DNA of 64,000 bases from Craspedostauros australis (taxonomy: Eukaryota; Bacillariophyta; Bacillariophyceae; Mastogloiales; Achnanthaceae): contig JAMXDE010000010.1 in assembly GCA_026770025.1 (NCBI GenBank), positions 248,001-312,000 on the forward strand. Direction: 5' to 3'. Shown in pieces: positions 45,459-57,657 of this stretch (position 1 is the first letter of the stretch; each line of letters starts with the position of its first letter). The translations under genes were made by a program, and so were the position numbers. The notes under the pieces were generated by a model. The model was not told the origin of the DNA. It did not search any database and was given only the letters and a program-made list of their open reading frames with translations.

Positions 45459-48400
45459 ATGGCGGACGATTCCTACGCCTCGTTGGAGGATGTGGACAGC
45501 AAGTCCCCCAAACTTTGTCTCCAAGGCCAACGAGATGTGCCTCAACACGCTCGGCGATCGCACCAAGTCCAAGACCAGATCCTAAAAGTGCGTCGTCGAC
45601 GTCCTTGAGGCGGATGACGACATACCCTTCGTCAGCAAGATGGGGACAGATGTAGCAGGCAATGACATGCTCTTCAATCTGTGGAAGGATTCCAAGGTAC
45701 GTACAATGTGCAATACACTGCACGAATGAGCTGAAGAAGCTCTGCAAGTATTCCATGGTATGCATCGCGCTCCTCACACACAGAACAACATTGCATTCTA
45801 TTCTCACATATTATTCTCATATTCTGTTGTCTTCCTTCACTGTTCGCGTCATCCTTCCAACCAACAATCCTGCATCCACATCGACATTGTTCACACTCCA
45901 AACACTGCAGAATCGAAAAAGGCATCTGGTGCAAAACGACGTTGGCATCGTAACAGACCAGCAACCCCAAATGGATCAAGGCGCTGGATCTGGACAACCC
46001 TGCCAGAAAGGAGAAGATGCCATGGACATGGAAGGGAAGTTGGGTGCTGCCCAGAGCGAGAGATCCAATGTCGCAAGACGGCAAGCTCATCACCCGTGCA
46101 CTTCTCAGATTGTCGCGGGGCAGCACGGACTCCGTCGTCGTTAGGGAATTCGATCTCGCCAAATCCGCATTCGTCACCGACAGGCCATTCTCAATACCAG
46201 AGGATAAGACCAGAGCCTGCTACAAAACAAGGAACATCCTCCTGTGGGATAATATGGTATCCGGGAATCACATACGGGACTCAATTGGTATCCAAGACAC
46301 GAATCGATCGACTCAAAGGTATCCGAGAGCCAGACATGTGACGCGATCGTATCCGAGACTGAGAAGGATCCCAGAAGCATAGCTCTACCGCCCCGCACAG
46401 TATACTACTTCAAATCGGATCCTGGAAGAGAGGCATGATTGGTTCAAACGGCCCCGCCTACCAATGACACGGATGCACGATACATTCAAACCAAAAGAGG
46501 AGAAACTTCAGATAGCAACGCGAATGCCAAGCAACTCAATGAAGCAACATCCATACATAATTACACTCACAATTAGCAGCACAGTTACAACGCATTCCTA
46601 AGTTGCTAGTTGTCACCAGAGCCAAGCAGCGTCCTCGTCCAAAACCAGGCGAGTCCACTGCTGGGAAACAACACCTCCTGGCCGCAGCGGATTTTGGTCC
46701 TTCGTCTCTCACAAAGGCGGGATGCTCCGGGACGATCCGCGAGTGGGTCAGAGGCACGGATCTGGCATCGGCTCTCGTGGTCTTCGAAGGTGAAAAATCC
46801 GACATCGCGGTCTCCGCCGACGTTGACGATCAGAGGGTGCGCGGCAGGGGCATTTACGAAATCCGCACGAGAGCCATCACCCACCAGACCACCGAATTCT
46901 GGATATGGAAGGTCAAGTACAAGCACATGCTGCCGCCCAGACAACATACCAGAATCGAGACAGGAGATCCGCCGGATTTCAAACCCTGGCTTGCACCAGA
47001 AGATTCGGATATCGATTTCGGTGGCACCGTTCTCATGATCCCTTTGCAATCCAACTGGTCACCTGAGGGTGCCAAGGAATTCAAGGCTGGATCCATCATC
47101 TACGTCAATGCGCACAAATTCGTCAGTATGGACCAGCCGATCGGATATATTATACCCTCTTCAAACCCTCCGACTACCTCCTCCGAAAAAACTACACCAT
47201 CACAAAGAACCACCTCATCCTCTTGCTCATTGGTAACGTCAGATTGAAGCTGGAGTTCTATCAATTGGAGGAAGAGGCTAACAAGCTGCGTTTGGTGGGA
47301 GGCGATAAGCAACCCCGAATCGCCTCCGCCAGCGTTCGATCTGCGCATCCCTATGAGAGCGATCGATTCTGGATCACGACCACCAGCTACACAGAACCAA
47401 CCATGCTGTGGCTTGGCGATGCATCCGTGTTTGATGGCGAAGACGAGAAGATGATGAAGCGGGTTGATCCAGAGGTCCACCTTGGCAGCAAGCTCAAATC
47501 GCTACCGAGTCAATTCGATTCGAAAGGTGTGGACGTCATGCAACGCATCGCAGAAAGCAAGGACGGCACTGATGCTCTGCACATCATCATGTCGAAGAGG
47601 CGTCCCCACTAACAAGCAGACCCACCTTGCTCTACGCCTATGGTGCCTTTGAGGTCGTGTCGGTCCGCATTACAACCTGCAACAGGTCTGGCATGGTTGG
47701 AATGTGGCGGCGTCTGCGCGGAAACCAACATGTGCGGTGGCGGAGAATTCGGTCCAGGCTGGCATCAGGTGAGTGACAAGTGTTGTTGATGTTGCTGCTG
47801 CTGTGTATGGTCGTGTTGTACACTTGCGCATTTGCACCTGGCATGTGCGCGGCGAAGAGCAGATCCAAAAATCAGGAATGGAAAGCGTGCACAAAACAGG
47901 CGCATTGAAGGAGTACGACTTTCAGAGCTTGTGGGAACATGTCATTGATTCCTTGATTCTATTCCATTCGCATTCCTGCTTCAATTCACATCATACTCAC
48001 AATCGAATCATTGTCTCATTGGTATGGCATGGTATGATACTCACTGCACCCATTCTGTGGTACTATACGCACACACTCTCATCCCGAATAATGGACTCCA
48101 CTCGAACCATCCGTCTGAATTGCTGCAATATCGTCTTGCTGGAGGCCGCGGTGCGTGAAAAGCGTGCCAAACCACACGAAGACTTCATCGCAGTTGCTGA
48201 GGATTTGATTTCGTCGAAGTATGAAAAGCCAAGACATTGGCCATCCACGGGGATCCGGCAGAGGATTGTTGGTGCGAATGATTTTGTGATGCTCCTGGAC
48301 TGTTCAGCGCGGTGCGTTGGGCAGTCTCGATCCGTGTCGTCAAGCAGTCAAAGATCTGCATTCGGACGATGCACCTATATGTGCGACGAATTTGGATCCG

Positions 48401-48715
48401 GACGCGTCCGATTGGAGGTGCTCGTGAAGTAGATCTCGCCGTACCACAACATCAAATAGGATCCAAATTTTCTACCAATCCTATTCGCTTTCACACGAAC
48501 GATGATCGGATAACCCAGCGCATGCGCTCAAGATGGTGAAGAAGCTGTGGAGCCTGGTTCAGGGAAAACGATGGCTGTCATAATACGATGAGAATGTGGA
48601 GGGCGGGAACGATCTGCATGCAACGCCGAAGCAGGACGCCTTCATGACTGCGCTGGCGTACGATTTCATGTTCATGACGTTGTCGAAGAATGCCAAAAAG
48701 TCAGCTGACGAGTAA
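45459..48715 (+). pseudogene. Prolyl oligopeptidase (S9 family) pseudogene, full length
   Basis: Homology runs through the whole S9A protein but jumps between frames. In order: SYASLEDVDSK (the DPYAWLEDV start of the family), VLEADDDIPFVSKMG, NLWKDSK, IKALDLDNPARKEKMPWTWK, LLRLSRGSTDSVVVREFDLA, FGPSSLTKAG, REWVRGTDLASALVVFEGE, FGGTVLMIPLQSNWS, FDSKGVDVMQRIAESKDGTD, LECGGVCAETNMCGGGEFGP, HEDFIAVAEDLI, SPYHNI, and finally LHATPKQDAFMTALAYDF with a stop at 48713. The catalytic GGSxGG region (near 48245) is garbled. I count at least six frameshifts or in-frame stops, yet two introns keep GT-AG borders (donors at 45697 and 47770). The family is mainly bacterial in this form, so an old horizontal acquisition is possible but unproven. 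Confidence 0.88.
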
Positions 48716-49027
48716 TGGACTGGATTTGGATTGATGCACGCCGTGGTCTAATCGTGTATCATACCATACATAGCAAGCACATGTGCAAATTGAGTAGATG
48801 CACGGCGATGGAGGTTCCATAGTGCATGTCAAGATCGTAGCAACCAATAATATTAGAACCACTCTATACATACCAACAACAACTTCCTCTCAGAATCCCT
48901 GTGGACATGCGGCTACTGCAGTTGATATCGTCACAATGAGAGTTAATGATATCAATGTTACATAGACTAATACTATATCAATGAATGCATGTGAGTAGTG
49001 TTGGCTTACTTGCGGTTGTCGTCAGGA
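48716..49027. other. Intergenic region between pseudogene and transposase-like gene
   Basis: AT-rich sequence with repeated ATCAATG/TGATATC phrases. No gene seen. Element ends may lie here, but I could not match a terminal inverted repeat by eye. Confidence 0.4.
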
Positions 49028-52000
49028 TCAATCATCGGAAGGTAGCAGATTGCCAGCAATCACATCAGCATCCTGCCCATCGTATGGGCGATCATCCAGA
49101 ACCTGCTCTTCGTGCGCTTCTTCGCTTTGAGTGTTCTCCTTGGATGCCATGATCCGCAGTTCATGCATCTCGTTCAGGTGCTCTTCACATTCCTCGTCAT
49201 CCAAGAAGCCATTGTTCTCCAGGTATCTCTCCGCTCGACCGTCAGGAGCTGCCAGGAAGCATTTGAGGTATGTGATGTCCACCTTGATCCTCTGCTCCCA
49301 ATCAAGCAAGAAAGGCCCGGCCATCAGCTCTTCATGAAGCACATGAGCACTCCTCCTCGTGTCTGGGTTCCTGCAAGCAATCGCAGCATCGCACACAATC
49401 TGCGCCACTTGTTTCGACATGGACGGTACCTTGGTTGCTGGAGATGCTGATGGGTCCTTCTTTCGTGAGTTGGCTTTGTCTGGGTGACAGATCGCCCATC
49501 CCTGCCTGATGGATTGAGGGAAGTCCACTGTGGCATTTCCTTCACAATTTGCCGTTTCTGCTGCTGCCGCTGCTGGTTCCAGAACACGCGAAGTGAGAAT
49601 GCGCTTGAACATGTCGGTCTTGTTGGTGCTCTTGTTTGTTGTTGATGTGTGTCGTCGTTCAGTCGGTTGTGAGCCGCGGATATTCTGTGGATCCATCACA
49701 AATGCCGGTGAGACCTCGGTGATGTCCTCATCATTGCAAGTGACATCGAGATGGAGAATGTCAAACTTGTCGATCTTGCCCTGAGTGATAGTCTCTGGAT
49801 GTGTCAAGCCTGAGGATGCTGTGACCTGGATTTTGTCATCGATCAGATCAATTTGATGGGTGGCGCGAACGGAAACTCGGTTGGTCGCGAATGCTTTTTC
49901 CTTTCCGTCCACACCACAGATGATGGCATGTCCCAATCTGCTCAGATCCAACAGAAGTGTTGTTGTCCCCTTGATGTTGGCAGCTTTCAGCACTGTGAAA
50001 ATATCGCCTTCGGTGGCAATCTTTGCGTCCCTGGCACTGTCCACATACAACCTGAGTTGACGTGAGACAAAACCGAAGTGTCCGTCCAAAGCACTCTTGC
50101 CAGCTTGTGCCTCAGTGTACAGCCATTGGATGATTTGGAGTCGTGGTTTGGGAGGGCGGGTTCCGGTGTCTTGCTGTGCTTTGGCCTTCGTGGATGATGC
50201 AGCCTTCACGTCATGATAAGATGACTGTTCGGTGTTGATTTGGGGGGCAGGCGGAGATTTAGCCTTGTCCTTGTGCTTGCCTTTGTTCTTGCCCGTCACC
50301 TTCCGCTTCTTCTTCTTCTCTGGCATCTTGTATTCAACTTCAACCTCTCCCTGGTTCAGTCCATGCATGTACCTCATCAGTGCCGGACTTGCAAAGCAAC
50401 TGGCATTGTCACTCTGGAATACAACCTCTTTGACCCCCTTGTGGAGCTTCGGAAGCACGGTGGAATGAAGAATCTTGATCGCACCAGCAACTTGGACATG
50501 ATCCTGCTTGTTCCGCCCCTTCATCACCATGTCAATGAATCGATACTCGAACTTGCCATTCTTGTATTGGATTGTCATGACACCAAGGAGAGACATTCCA
50601 TTCTTGCCAAAGAACGCTTTCTGAGCTTCCTGATTCTCCGTTGGGAGGATGCGTTGCTTGTGATCAAGCACAGCAATGATGCGATCTGGGTGGTCCTTGA
50701 GGCGCTCCTTTTCCTCCTTGATCTTCTGTGCTTGTACCTTTCGTCTCACTTGGTGGGCCATGTACTGGCGCAGTGCGTCATCACACAGGTTAATTGCTGC
50801 AGCCATGCGATCCAATTCGAACGTGTTGCCAGTGATGTTGTTGGTGGCAGTTCGCATGAAGTTGCAAACGCGAATCGGGAAGAATGTCATGACATCTGCA
50901 CATTGCTTGCATGCTTGGTTCACAAATGGGAGGGAGCCATTTGTCAGTGCAAATTCTGCGGAATGTAGAGTATCTGTGGTTGGCTTCACCTGGATGTGCT
51001 TGTTTGCGTATTCCCATTTTGCAAATGAAAGAACAGAATCGCTGTCCGTGATGATGGCCTGTGCCTCATTGAGAAGCTCAGACACGAGCTCTTTGTCTTG
51101 ATGTTCCTTGTTCTGAGTCTGAAGCAGTTCCATGACTCTCCTGATCATGTGTTGGAAGTGCATGAATACAGTCAGAGTGTCTGTGTAGAAGGAGGACAGG
51201 CCTGTTTGACACTTGCCACGTCGTGTGAGCAATGTCAGGATACTCCTGAAGGCAGGCATACCGACTGGGTCATCTGTTGCATTCTTGTACTTCGCAAAGA
51301 GTTCTGCAATAGATGATGATCCACGAATGAAGATGGGCAGGTCTGGGAACAGAACACCAGCCAACTTCACACTCCTTGTGATGCCTGGTCGGTACTGGAA
51401 CATGGAGGTGAGAAATGAGATCACTCCCTGGAGGCTAGATTCCTTGACACGGTACTTGTAGTCTGTGTGTGGGAACTGGCCTCCAGCAAGGATCGCACCA
51501 CCAGCGTGCAACAGTCTCCTGTGTGCTGCACGAGACATGGTTCGGCGTTGCGGCATGACTTTCGCCTTGTCTCCTTTCGACAGGCTGCTGTAGTGCACAG
51601 CCAGGATTCGGGTGCAGCGCCTGGAGTCACAGGTCATTGCCAAAACCGCACGAGCAGTCAGTGACAGGTCCCTATTCCCCCAGAAGGCTAAATGACAGAG
51701 AGTCTGCTCCAGCAACACAGGAGGGAGCTGTTTGCGATGTCGCACGAAGGTCATGGCTTCCCAAAGTTGAGGTGGGGGTTTCGTGCCAGGGAAGATTGCA
51801 TGCTCGGATGTTCCATTACACAGCTCTTTCCAGATTCGTTTGATGACACTCCAGCGATGCTTGGCTCCCCTTGGTGGGATGCTTCTGAATCCACTCACAG
51901 GGAATTTCGAAATTGCTCGAATGTCAATGCCTGCTGATTTGAAGATAGATGTGAGTAGTCCTTTTCTATTTACAGCATCCTCTGCTTCTGGAATGTACTC

Positions 52001-52843
52001 GACATCAGTGTCATCGGCACTGTTCGTATTCGCACAATCTGACTCGCGTTCGTCCGTGGACACAGCGACATCTCGTCCCGCGAGCACATCATCTCCTGCC
52101 TGTTGATGTGGCGTCCTGCGTCTGTTTGCTGATGATTTGCGCTTGGGGCGTGTGGGCACAGCAGCATGACCACGAGTCCCAACAGAGAACGAATTGGCCT
52201 GTGGCACAAAGGCATTCACACCTGCATGACGTGCACCTCCGCCGATGGATGATGCACAGTTTGGGCAAAATGGTGGCCTACTGCAGTGACTGCAGAACAG
52301 GGTCAGACATTGCTTGCAAGGCATAATGCCAAAACGGTTGGGCCCCATGTAGTTGGAAGTGGGAGTTGCCATGCTATTGTTTGGGTGGAAAGTCGAGTAT
52401 GGTAGACCACCCACGCCTGCACCAATGTAGCTGGGGATGCAAAAGGAAGGAGGTTGTATGTTGGGAGGGACATGATGATTTGCAACCATGAGGAGAGGAG
52501 GGCTGCGAATGCTGCCATGGTGGTTCGGTCCGACAGGTGCAGAGTATTGGTACGATGCGTAGTGCCCATGAGGTGGTTGGTGATGGATGGATGTGCCAGC
52601 ATTTGCTGTTCGACGTTGCACCTTTGATTGGGATGGATTGGGATCGCTGCTTGAATCCTCACGTGGATGAGTCATGATGCGATAGCGGTGGTGGCTTGGT
52701 GGCTGATGGATGATGCCGGTGGGGGAAGGCACGGATGATTCTGAATGATCTCGATGTTGGGGAGCACTGAGTGTTGTGCTGACATTGCAGATAGGAGAAT
52801 GCAGCAGACAGCAACAACAACACTCAACAAGCCAAAGCAGCAC
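49028..52843 (-). CDS. Large DDE-transposase-like protein with N-terminal zinc cluster (1271 residues)
   Basis: An uninterrupted frame; the true start may be the second ATG at 52675 (MTHPREDSSSDPNPSQ), giving 1215 residues. Residues about 174-194 hold CKQCLTLFCSHCSRPPFCPN, a run of CxxC pairs likely to bind zinc. The middle is helical. A probable RNase H-fold DDE core follows: AVLDHKQRILPTENQEAQKA then FFGKNGMSLLG (near 725), VVFQSDNASCF (near 811) and YTEAQAGKSALDGHFGF (near 915). A Lys-rich loop lies between the last two. From memory this D / QSDNA / EAQAGK pattern matches large uncharacterised transposase-like proteins scattered in fish, cnidarian and oomycete genomes; I cannot name the superfamily. 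An intact frame of this length suggests recent activity or host use. Confidence 0.7.
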   Translation of the reverse strand: MLLWLVECCCCCLLHSPICNVSTTLSAPQHRDHSESSVPSPTGIIHQPPSHHRYRIMTHPREDSSSDPNPSQSKVQRRTANAGTSIHHQPPHGHYASYQYSAPVGPNHHGSIRSPPLLMVANHHVPPNIQPPSFCIPSYIGAGVGGLPYSTFHPNNSMATPTSNYMGPNRFGIMPCKQCLTLFCSHCSRPPFCPNCASSIGGGARHAGVNAFVPQANSFSVGTRGHAAVPTRPKRKSSANRRRTPHQQAGDDVLAGRDVAVSTDERESDCANTNSADDTDVEYIPEAEDAVNRKGLLTSIFKSAGIDIRAISKFPVSGFRSIPPRGAKHRWSVIKRIWKELCNGTSEHAIFPGTKPPPQLWEAMTFVRHRKQLPPVLLEQTLCHLAFWGNRDLSLTARAVLAMTCDSRRCTRILAVHYSSLSKGDKAKVMPQRRTMSRAAHRRLLHAGGAILAGGQFPHTDYKYRVKESSLQGVISFLTSMFQYRPGITRSVKLAGVLFPDLPIFIRGSSSIAELFAKYKNATDDPVGMPAFRSILTLLTRRGKCQTGLSSFYTDTLTVFMHFQHMIRRVMELLQTQNKEHQDKELVSELLNEAQAIITDSDSVLSFAKWEYANKHIQVKPTTDTLHSAEFALTNGSLPFVNQACKQCADVMTFFPIRVCNFMRTATNNITGNTFELDRMAAAINLCDDALRQYMAHQVRRKVQAQKIKEEKERLKDHPDRIIAVLDHKQRILPTENQEAQKAFFGKNGMSLLGVMTIQYKNGKFEYRFIDMVMKGRNKQDHVQVAGAIKILHSTVLPKLHKGVKEVVFQSDNASCFASPALMRYMHGLNQGEVEVEYKMPEKKKKRKVTGKNKGKHKDKAKSPPAPQINTEQSSYHDVKAASSTKAKAQQDTGTRPPKPRLQIIQWLYTEAQAGKSALDGHFGFVSRQLRLYVDSARDAKIATEGDIFTVLKAANIKGTTTLLLDLSRLGHAIICGVDGKEKAFATNRVSVRATHQIDLIDDKIQVTASSGLTHPETITQGKIDKFDILHLDVTCNDEDITEVSPAFVMDPQNIRGSQPTERRHTSTTNKSTNKTDMFKRILTSRVLEPAAAAAETANCEGNATVDFPQSIRQGWAICHPDKANSRKKDPSASPATKVPSMSKQVAQIVCDAAIACRNPDTRRSAHVLHEELMAGPFLLDWEQRIKVDITYLKCFLAAPDGRAERYLENNGFLDDEECEEHLNEMHELRIMASKENTQSEEAHEEQVLDDRPYDGQDADVIAGNLLPSDD

Positions 52844-55800
52844 ATGCCTATTTGTTCACAACAGCATGAGCGCTGTGTTTGTGCGGAGATCGGCGGCAAC
52901 AGCTCAACGGTCGCTCATTGGTGCATACGTGGTTGTGATTGGAGAATGTATGTGCAACTGTTTGCGATTTTTATTTTGGCGAATGAGTGAGTGTGACGCA
53001 GCACCAACACAACGAGAGAGCAAGTGCAAGAGAGAGAGAGAGCAACGAGTGCGAGATCAATCCGTCTGTCCATTCATTCTCAATTGATTTTTTCTTTTTA
53101 TTCTCATCGGTTGTAGCCTCAATTTCTCATCATTTGCATTGGCATCGTGAGAGACGATCGCGTGTGTATCATGATTACGTCCCTGGTGGCCGAATGCAAC
53201 ACGGTTGAATACAATCGATCTGTTCTTCGTTGGTTGCCATTTGGAGTTGTGTTGGCTGTCGGCGCCGATCGTCTCAGATGCGACGATTGAAGCATCCGCA
53301 GTGAATGGGAAAGAGCATAGTCGTTGGGTGTGTGATGTGTGATGTGAGTTCACTGCGGCAGACGTTCTGTCCTGCCTGTTGTTGTCGGTTGGTGTGGGAC
53401 GCTGGATCGTTGGTAGACGAATCCATCATTGGTGATCTCGTCGTGTTGTTTTCTTGATTTTCGGACATACTTTGGTTCTTCGTTGTTCGTTTGTTAAATG
53501 TAGTTTGTCCTTGCGAGCAACAAACGACATTTGCACTTAACCATTGACGATTCCCATCCAATCAGATTCGACCGAGGTGCGCCAATTTCACACCCACATT
53601 TTCGATCAAGACAACAAAACTGGATCGGGCATCGACCAAGGGATGCAGTCTATTGTCGAGTATGAGACAAGTAGACGACGCCAAGTCGATCTTCGAACCA
53701 TGATGGAACCGCAAAATCGCAGCGATTACAATGGTGCAGGAACGCGTCCGTGGTTCCACATATTTCGGGAGCCGCTGCAATTTGTCCACTGCCGTCGCTG
53801 ATCGTCAATTCTGTTGCTTGAGTCGTTGGCCTCGTGATGCCAAGCGGTAGGAAATCATGCCCCGCACCATCTCCAGCATCCGGGCCATCCGCAAACCTGC
53901 GTAACCATCTGTATCAATTCCATGTGCATCTCCTTCCATTGGTGGAATTCGAAAAGGCCAACACCACACGGATCCGCGAGCAATTGAAAGTCAACACACA
54001 GTCTGCCGGAGCCCGGAGCCCTCGCAAGAGGATTGCGAGCAACATCAATTCGGAGCGTGTAGATCGCTCAGGCCCAACCTCCCCTTTCCCATCAGCCGGA
54101 CACCATGCATTATTGCGCAATACGAATGGTTGATGCAACTGTAATGGCATAGACTCACCTCAATCGCGCCAATCGTGCATGACACTGACGATGCCCTCCA
54201 GAAGGTGCATGTCGATGGAGAGGAATTTGCATAGGTATGGATTTGGTGGGATAGAAATAGCACCAGACGGAATTGCGAAATAAAAATTGGACGACTACAA
54301 AGTAAACAATGAGGCGGAGGGGACGAGAGTGGTTCGTCCCTCCAGACGTCGAAACTGATAGAATGCGTGATGGAAACGTTCAGGTGAGGGCGCAAAAATT
54401 CTATTGCGAGGAATAACACGGGATCCCCGACATAGGTATGCTTTTGTTGGCATAGGAATAGCACCAGGCGGAATTGCGAAATGAAATTGGACGACTACAA
54501 AGTAGACGACAAAGCGAAGAAGACGACGCCAGTCCAGGCATGTGGCTGTCGAAACCGATGGAGTCCGTGAACGCAGCGGAAAGGGGAAGATGTTGCAACT
54601 TTATCGTGAGAAATAAGACGAGAGAAAACGAGAATCCGACAACACAACGCGCCGAACTAAAAATAGCACAGGGTGAATCGCATGCATTGTATTGGTGGGT
54701 GGGTATGTCGGAAGCGTTGAAATCAAGGTATGGAGTTCATCCAACGGAGAGGATCGTGCAAAGGATGAATGCAGTAATGTTTGCAATTGTGCTACCCACG
54801 CAACAACATCGTATACCACTATTGAAAAATTCAGTAGATTGATTTGGGAGAAAATCGGGGAACCAGAAATTGGACACAAAGGACCCAAGACAAACAAGGA
54901 GTTGGCACGGCACAACTCCAGGTTGTGGCTCTCACACTCCTGTTCAAGCCAGAGTGGGTATGATGGTGCTGTCGTACACTGTCTAGTGTATGAGCACACC
55001 TGTCTTTCAATGATAAGAATCTAATCAGTGGATTGCTAGAGTAGGCACAAAGGGGCACCTGCAGAATTGCCACAGAATGCTACGAGGAAACCATCGCCGC
55101 CGACACCAAGCGGCATGCCGAATGGAATAAGATTCTTGAATGATCGATCCCAAATGCTCTGCTCCAAGTACAACGCAATCTCCATGATGCTGGTAACATT
55201 GTCTGGTACAAATGGACTGACTCCAAGAGCAAATGTGCTGACTTCTGCCCATGAGCTAATCGGTGACTTGCGCCAGGCTGCTTTGACAGTTGTGTGTAGC
55301 AATTTGTGGCTGCACGTACCGGCGTTTGCTCCGCCCATCTGCACCATGTCCTGCGATGGTACCAATACGGCGACTATGGTTCGTCGCCAAGTGTGTCGAT
55401 ACGGTATCCTTGGGATGATCACAGCTCGCTCCATCCATCCATTCGTCGATCTACCCAATACGTATGGTACTGGTATCAGTAGCATGGCATGTCATGTCGT
55501 GTCGTATCGGAAAGCCACGAATGTATTCTGGAGTGTGTGCGATTTGTCGCTTGGCTTGTGAATTGGGATGCGCAGTTCTCTTGCAAATGGACACCAGTTC
55601 TCAGCGCAGAGCAGTGGCTCACATTTTGCTCTCACACGAACACAGGTCAATCGTGACGAGAGGACGAGCACGCGCCATCAATTCGAAAATGTTTGTGCTT
55701 GCGAGGAAATCGGAACAAGCTCTCAGCCTCATCCACACTACCTCATCCATTAGTATGGTACTATTGTTTCATTGCTCAGAACGTCCCATCCATCTGCTCC

Positions 55801-57621
55801 AACGCTTTCCGTACAGATGATCACCACCAGATTCTTGTCTATTACTCATCCAACAACCGCTGGGGGAGACAACAAATCGCAACCGCCTGTGCAACAGCGT
55901 TCACCAATCATCAACCGCCAGTGCCATTCATGGTTGGCGCCGGCTGTTGCTTGCTCTGTGACTATCCAGACTGCCACGAACGGCCCCAGCAGACAACGGA
56001 GAATGACGACGATCAGCGAGAGCAAGTGATGTTACCAAATCCATAGGCGCAAAAAAAATCACACACACATGTCAGTATCGATGTCTTCGCCTAGAGCAAA
56101 ATTAGAGCCGTGTTTCCACAGCACCAAGAAGAATTGCTGTCGTATGCGATACTGCTATCAAACCAATACAATAACCCTAAACCCAATCCACAAAATGGTG
56201 TCCAAACGGTCAGCACGTTGTTGTTCCTTGTCTTTGATCCACAACAACTCTGGAGACGATAACGCACCATGGAACTGATCGTCATACCTATCTTATGAGG
56301 GTAACAATGCTGACAATCCTCGCACTCCAAGTCTGCCTGCGCCGCTGACCACCAAGCGCGCCTTGTGAATGCAACACCATCGTTGACGGTTGGAATTGAC
56401 GGTGGAATGTTGATTCTGCGGAAGTCAACCGATCCATCACAAGATCGAACCTCATCAGCCTCCGATGGGCGAATAATACAAATGTGGGCATGTACGATAA
56501 AAAACAGATGTATTACATGATCTCCTGCTGTACTCCCCTTCTTGTGTTCAGTGCGGTACATCATTCTGTTCTCGCAGAGCCGCTCCGCAGTTTTGTGGCG
56601 CGCCAGAAACGATTCTCTGAGGAATGTGTGTTGGCACACACAAAACACTCCGGAATCCGTGAGCGCAACGGTGTTGTTCCACACAGGTTTCTACCAAAAC
56701 ACCACATCTCACGTCTGGCTGTCCACCGAAATCAGAGGTAGAACAGAGCGATTCTTTGGGTGCGACATGGAACAAAACCAGGAAAAGGAATGAAACATGA
56801 TCCAGGAAAGAGCAAAATGAGCTCACAAACTTCCACAACAACAACGAACATCAAATCCTCCAGGAGAGGCGCAACGAACGGAAACTCACCAACTCGAGAA
56901 GAGCACAGCAGCGTACATCAGGAATGTGCCGTAGTCGCCAGCTGACTTTATTTCGCAGGATGGGAACCTTATCCTCCTGCACCTATCTTGTCACAGAGTC
57001 TCGTGCCCCTTGTATGAAATGAGAGACCACACGTGGAACGCGCGAGATCATTTTACACCGAACCTGCCATTGATCACAGTTGCCGCGCTCACGAAGTACT
57101 AGCAGCATCAGCAAAACCAAAAGTAGCATCTCACTATACCTGGTGGAATATGCTGATAGCTCTGCACCTTCATCCCATCCTAATGTCGTATGGTACGGCG
57201 CAGTGCACGCACGTACCATCACATTCTGATGCAGTTTTGCTCTTCACCTATTGTTCCAAGTCCACCGCGAGAAACTGCGTGCAATCAATTGGGGCCAAAA
57301 ACAGCCGAAATGTGGGTCCATTTGCACGACTGTAGACACGTCTGAGGGCGGCTTCGAGTGCCTTGCTGTGAGTCCGTCTGAGAGAGGAAAAAAGAACATT
57401 TTCGCCGCTCGCCAACATCAAATTTGGAGTCAGTGATGAGTCGCATCCATGTCGCATCCCAAAAACTGAATCTAATGCACGATACAACACGACAGAATAG
57501 GTACCTTCATGACCTCCTAACCCATCCAATATACGTTTTAAGAATGTAGTTCTTCTACATATATCTAAAGTAAGTATATGGTAAGGCCTCTTAAAGTTTA
57601 TATCAGGATCGCAGATGCGAC
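52844..57621. other. Gene-poor 4.8-kb stretch with fragments and a tandem repeat
   Basis: I cannot support a complete gene. The minus-strand frame 55036-55485 (containing SSWAEVSTFALGVSPFVPDN and ending SAGAPLCLL) could be a terminal exon. Plus-strand pieces near 53544-53801, 53834-54133 and 56360-56480 look like decayed coding sequence without a family. A 201-bp tandem repeat lies at 54231-54680. Open frames are broken everywhere, as expected for old inserted DNA. Confidence 0.35.
54231..54680 (+). repeat. Tandem repeat with 201-bp period, two copies plus part of a third
   Basis: Copy 1 starts ATAGGTATGG at 54231 and copy 2 starts ATAGGTATGC at 54432. Each then carries AATAGCACCAG, a GGAATTGCGAAAT phrase and TTGGACGACTACAAAGTA. 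A partial third copy shows AAATAGCAC near 54660. Copies have diverged, so the duplication is not recent. Confidence 0.75.
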
Positions 57622-57657
57622 GCCAACTTGGGCGTAACCTTTTCGCTCACCGGGGTC
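57622..57657 (+). repeat. 36-nt conserved block, copy 2
   Basis: Identical over 36 nt to 44012-44047 (inverted). It lies 240 bp before the start codon of the 57898 gene, in the same orientation. Confidence 0.85.
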
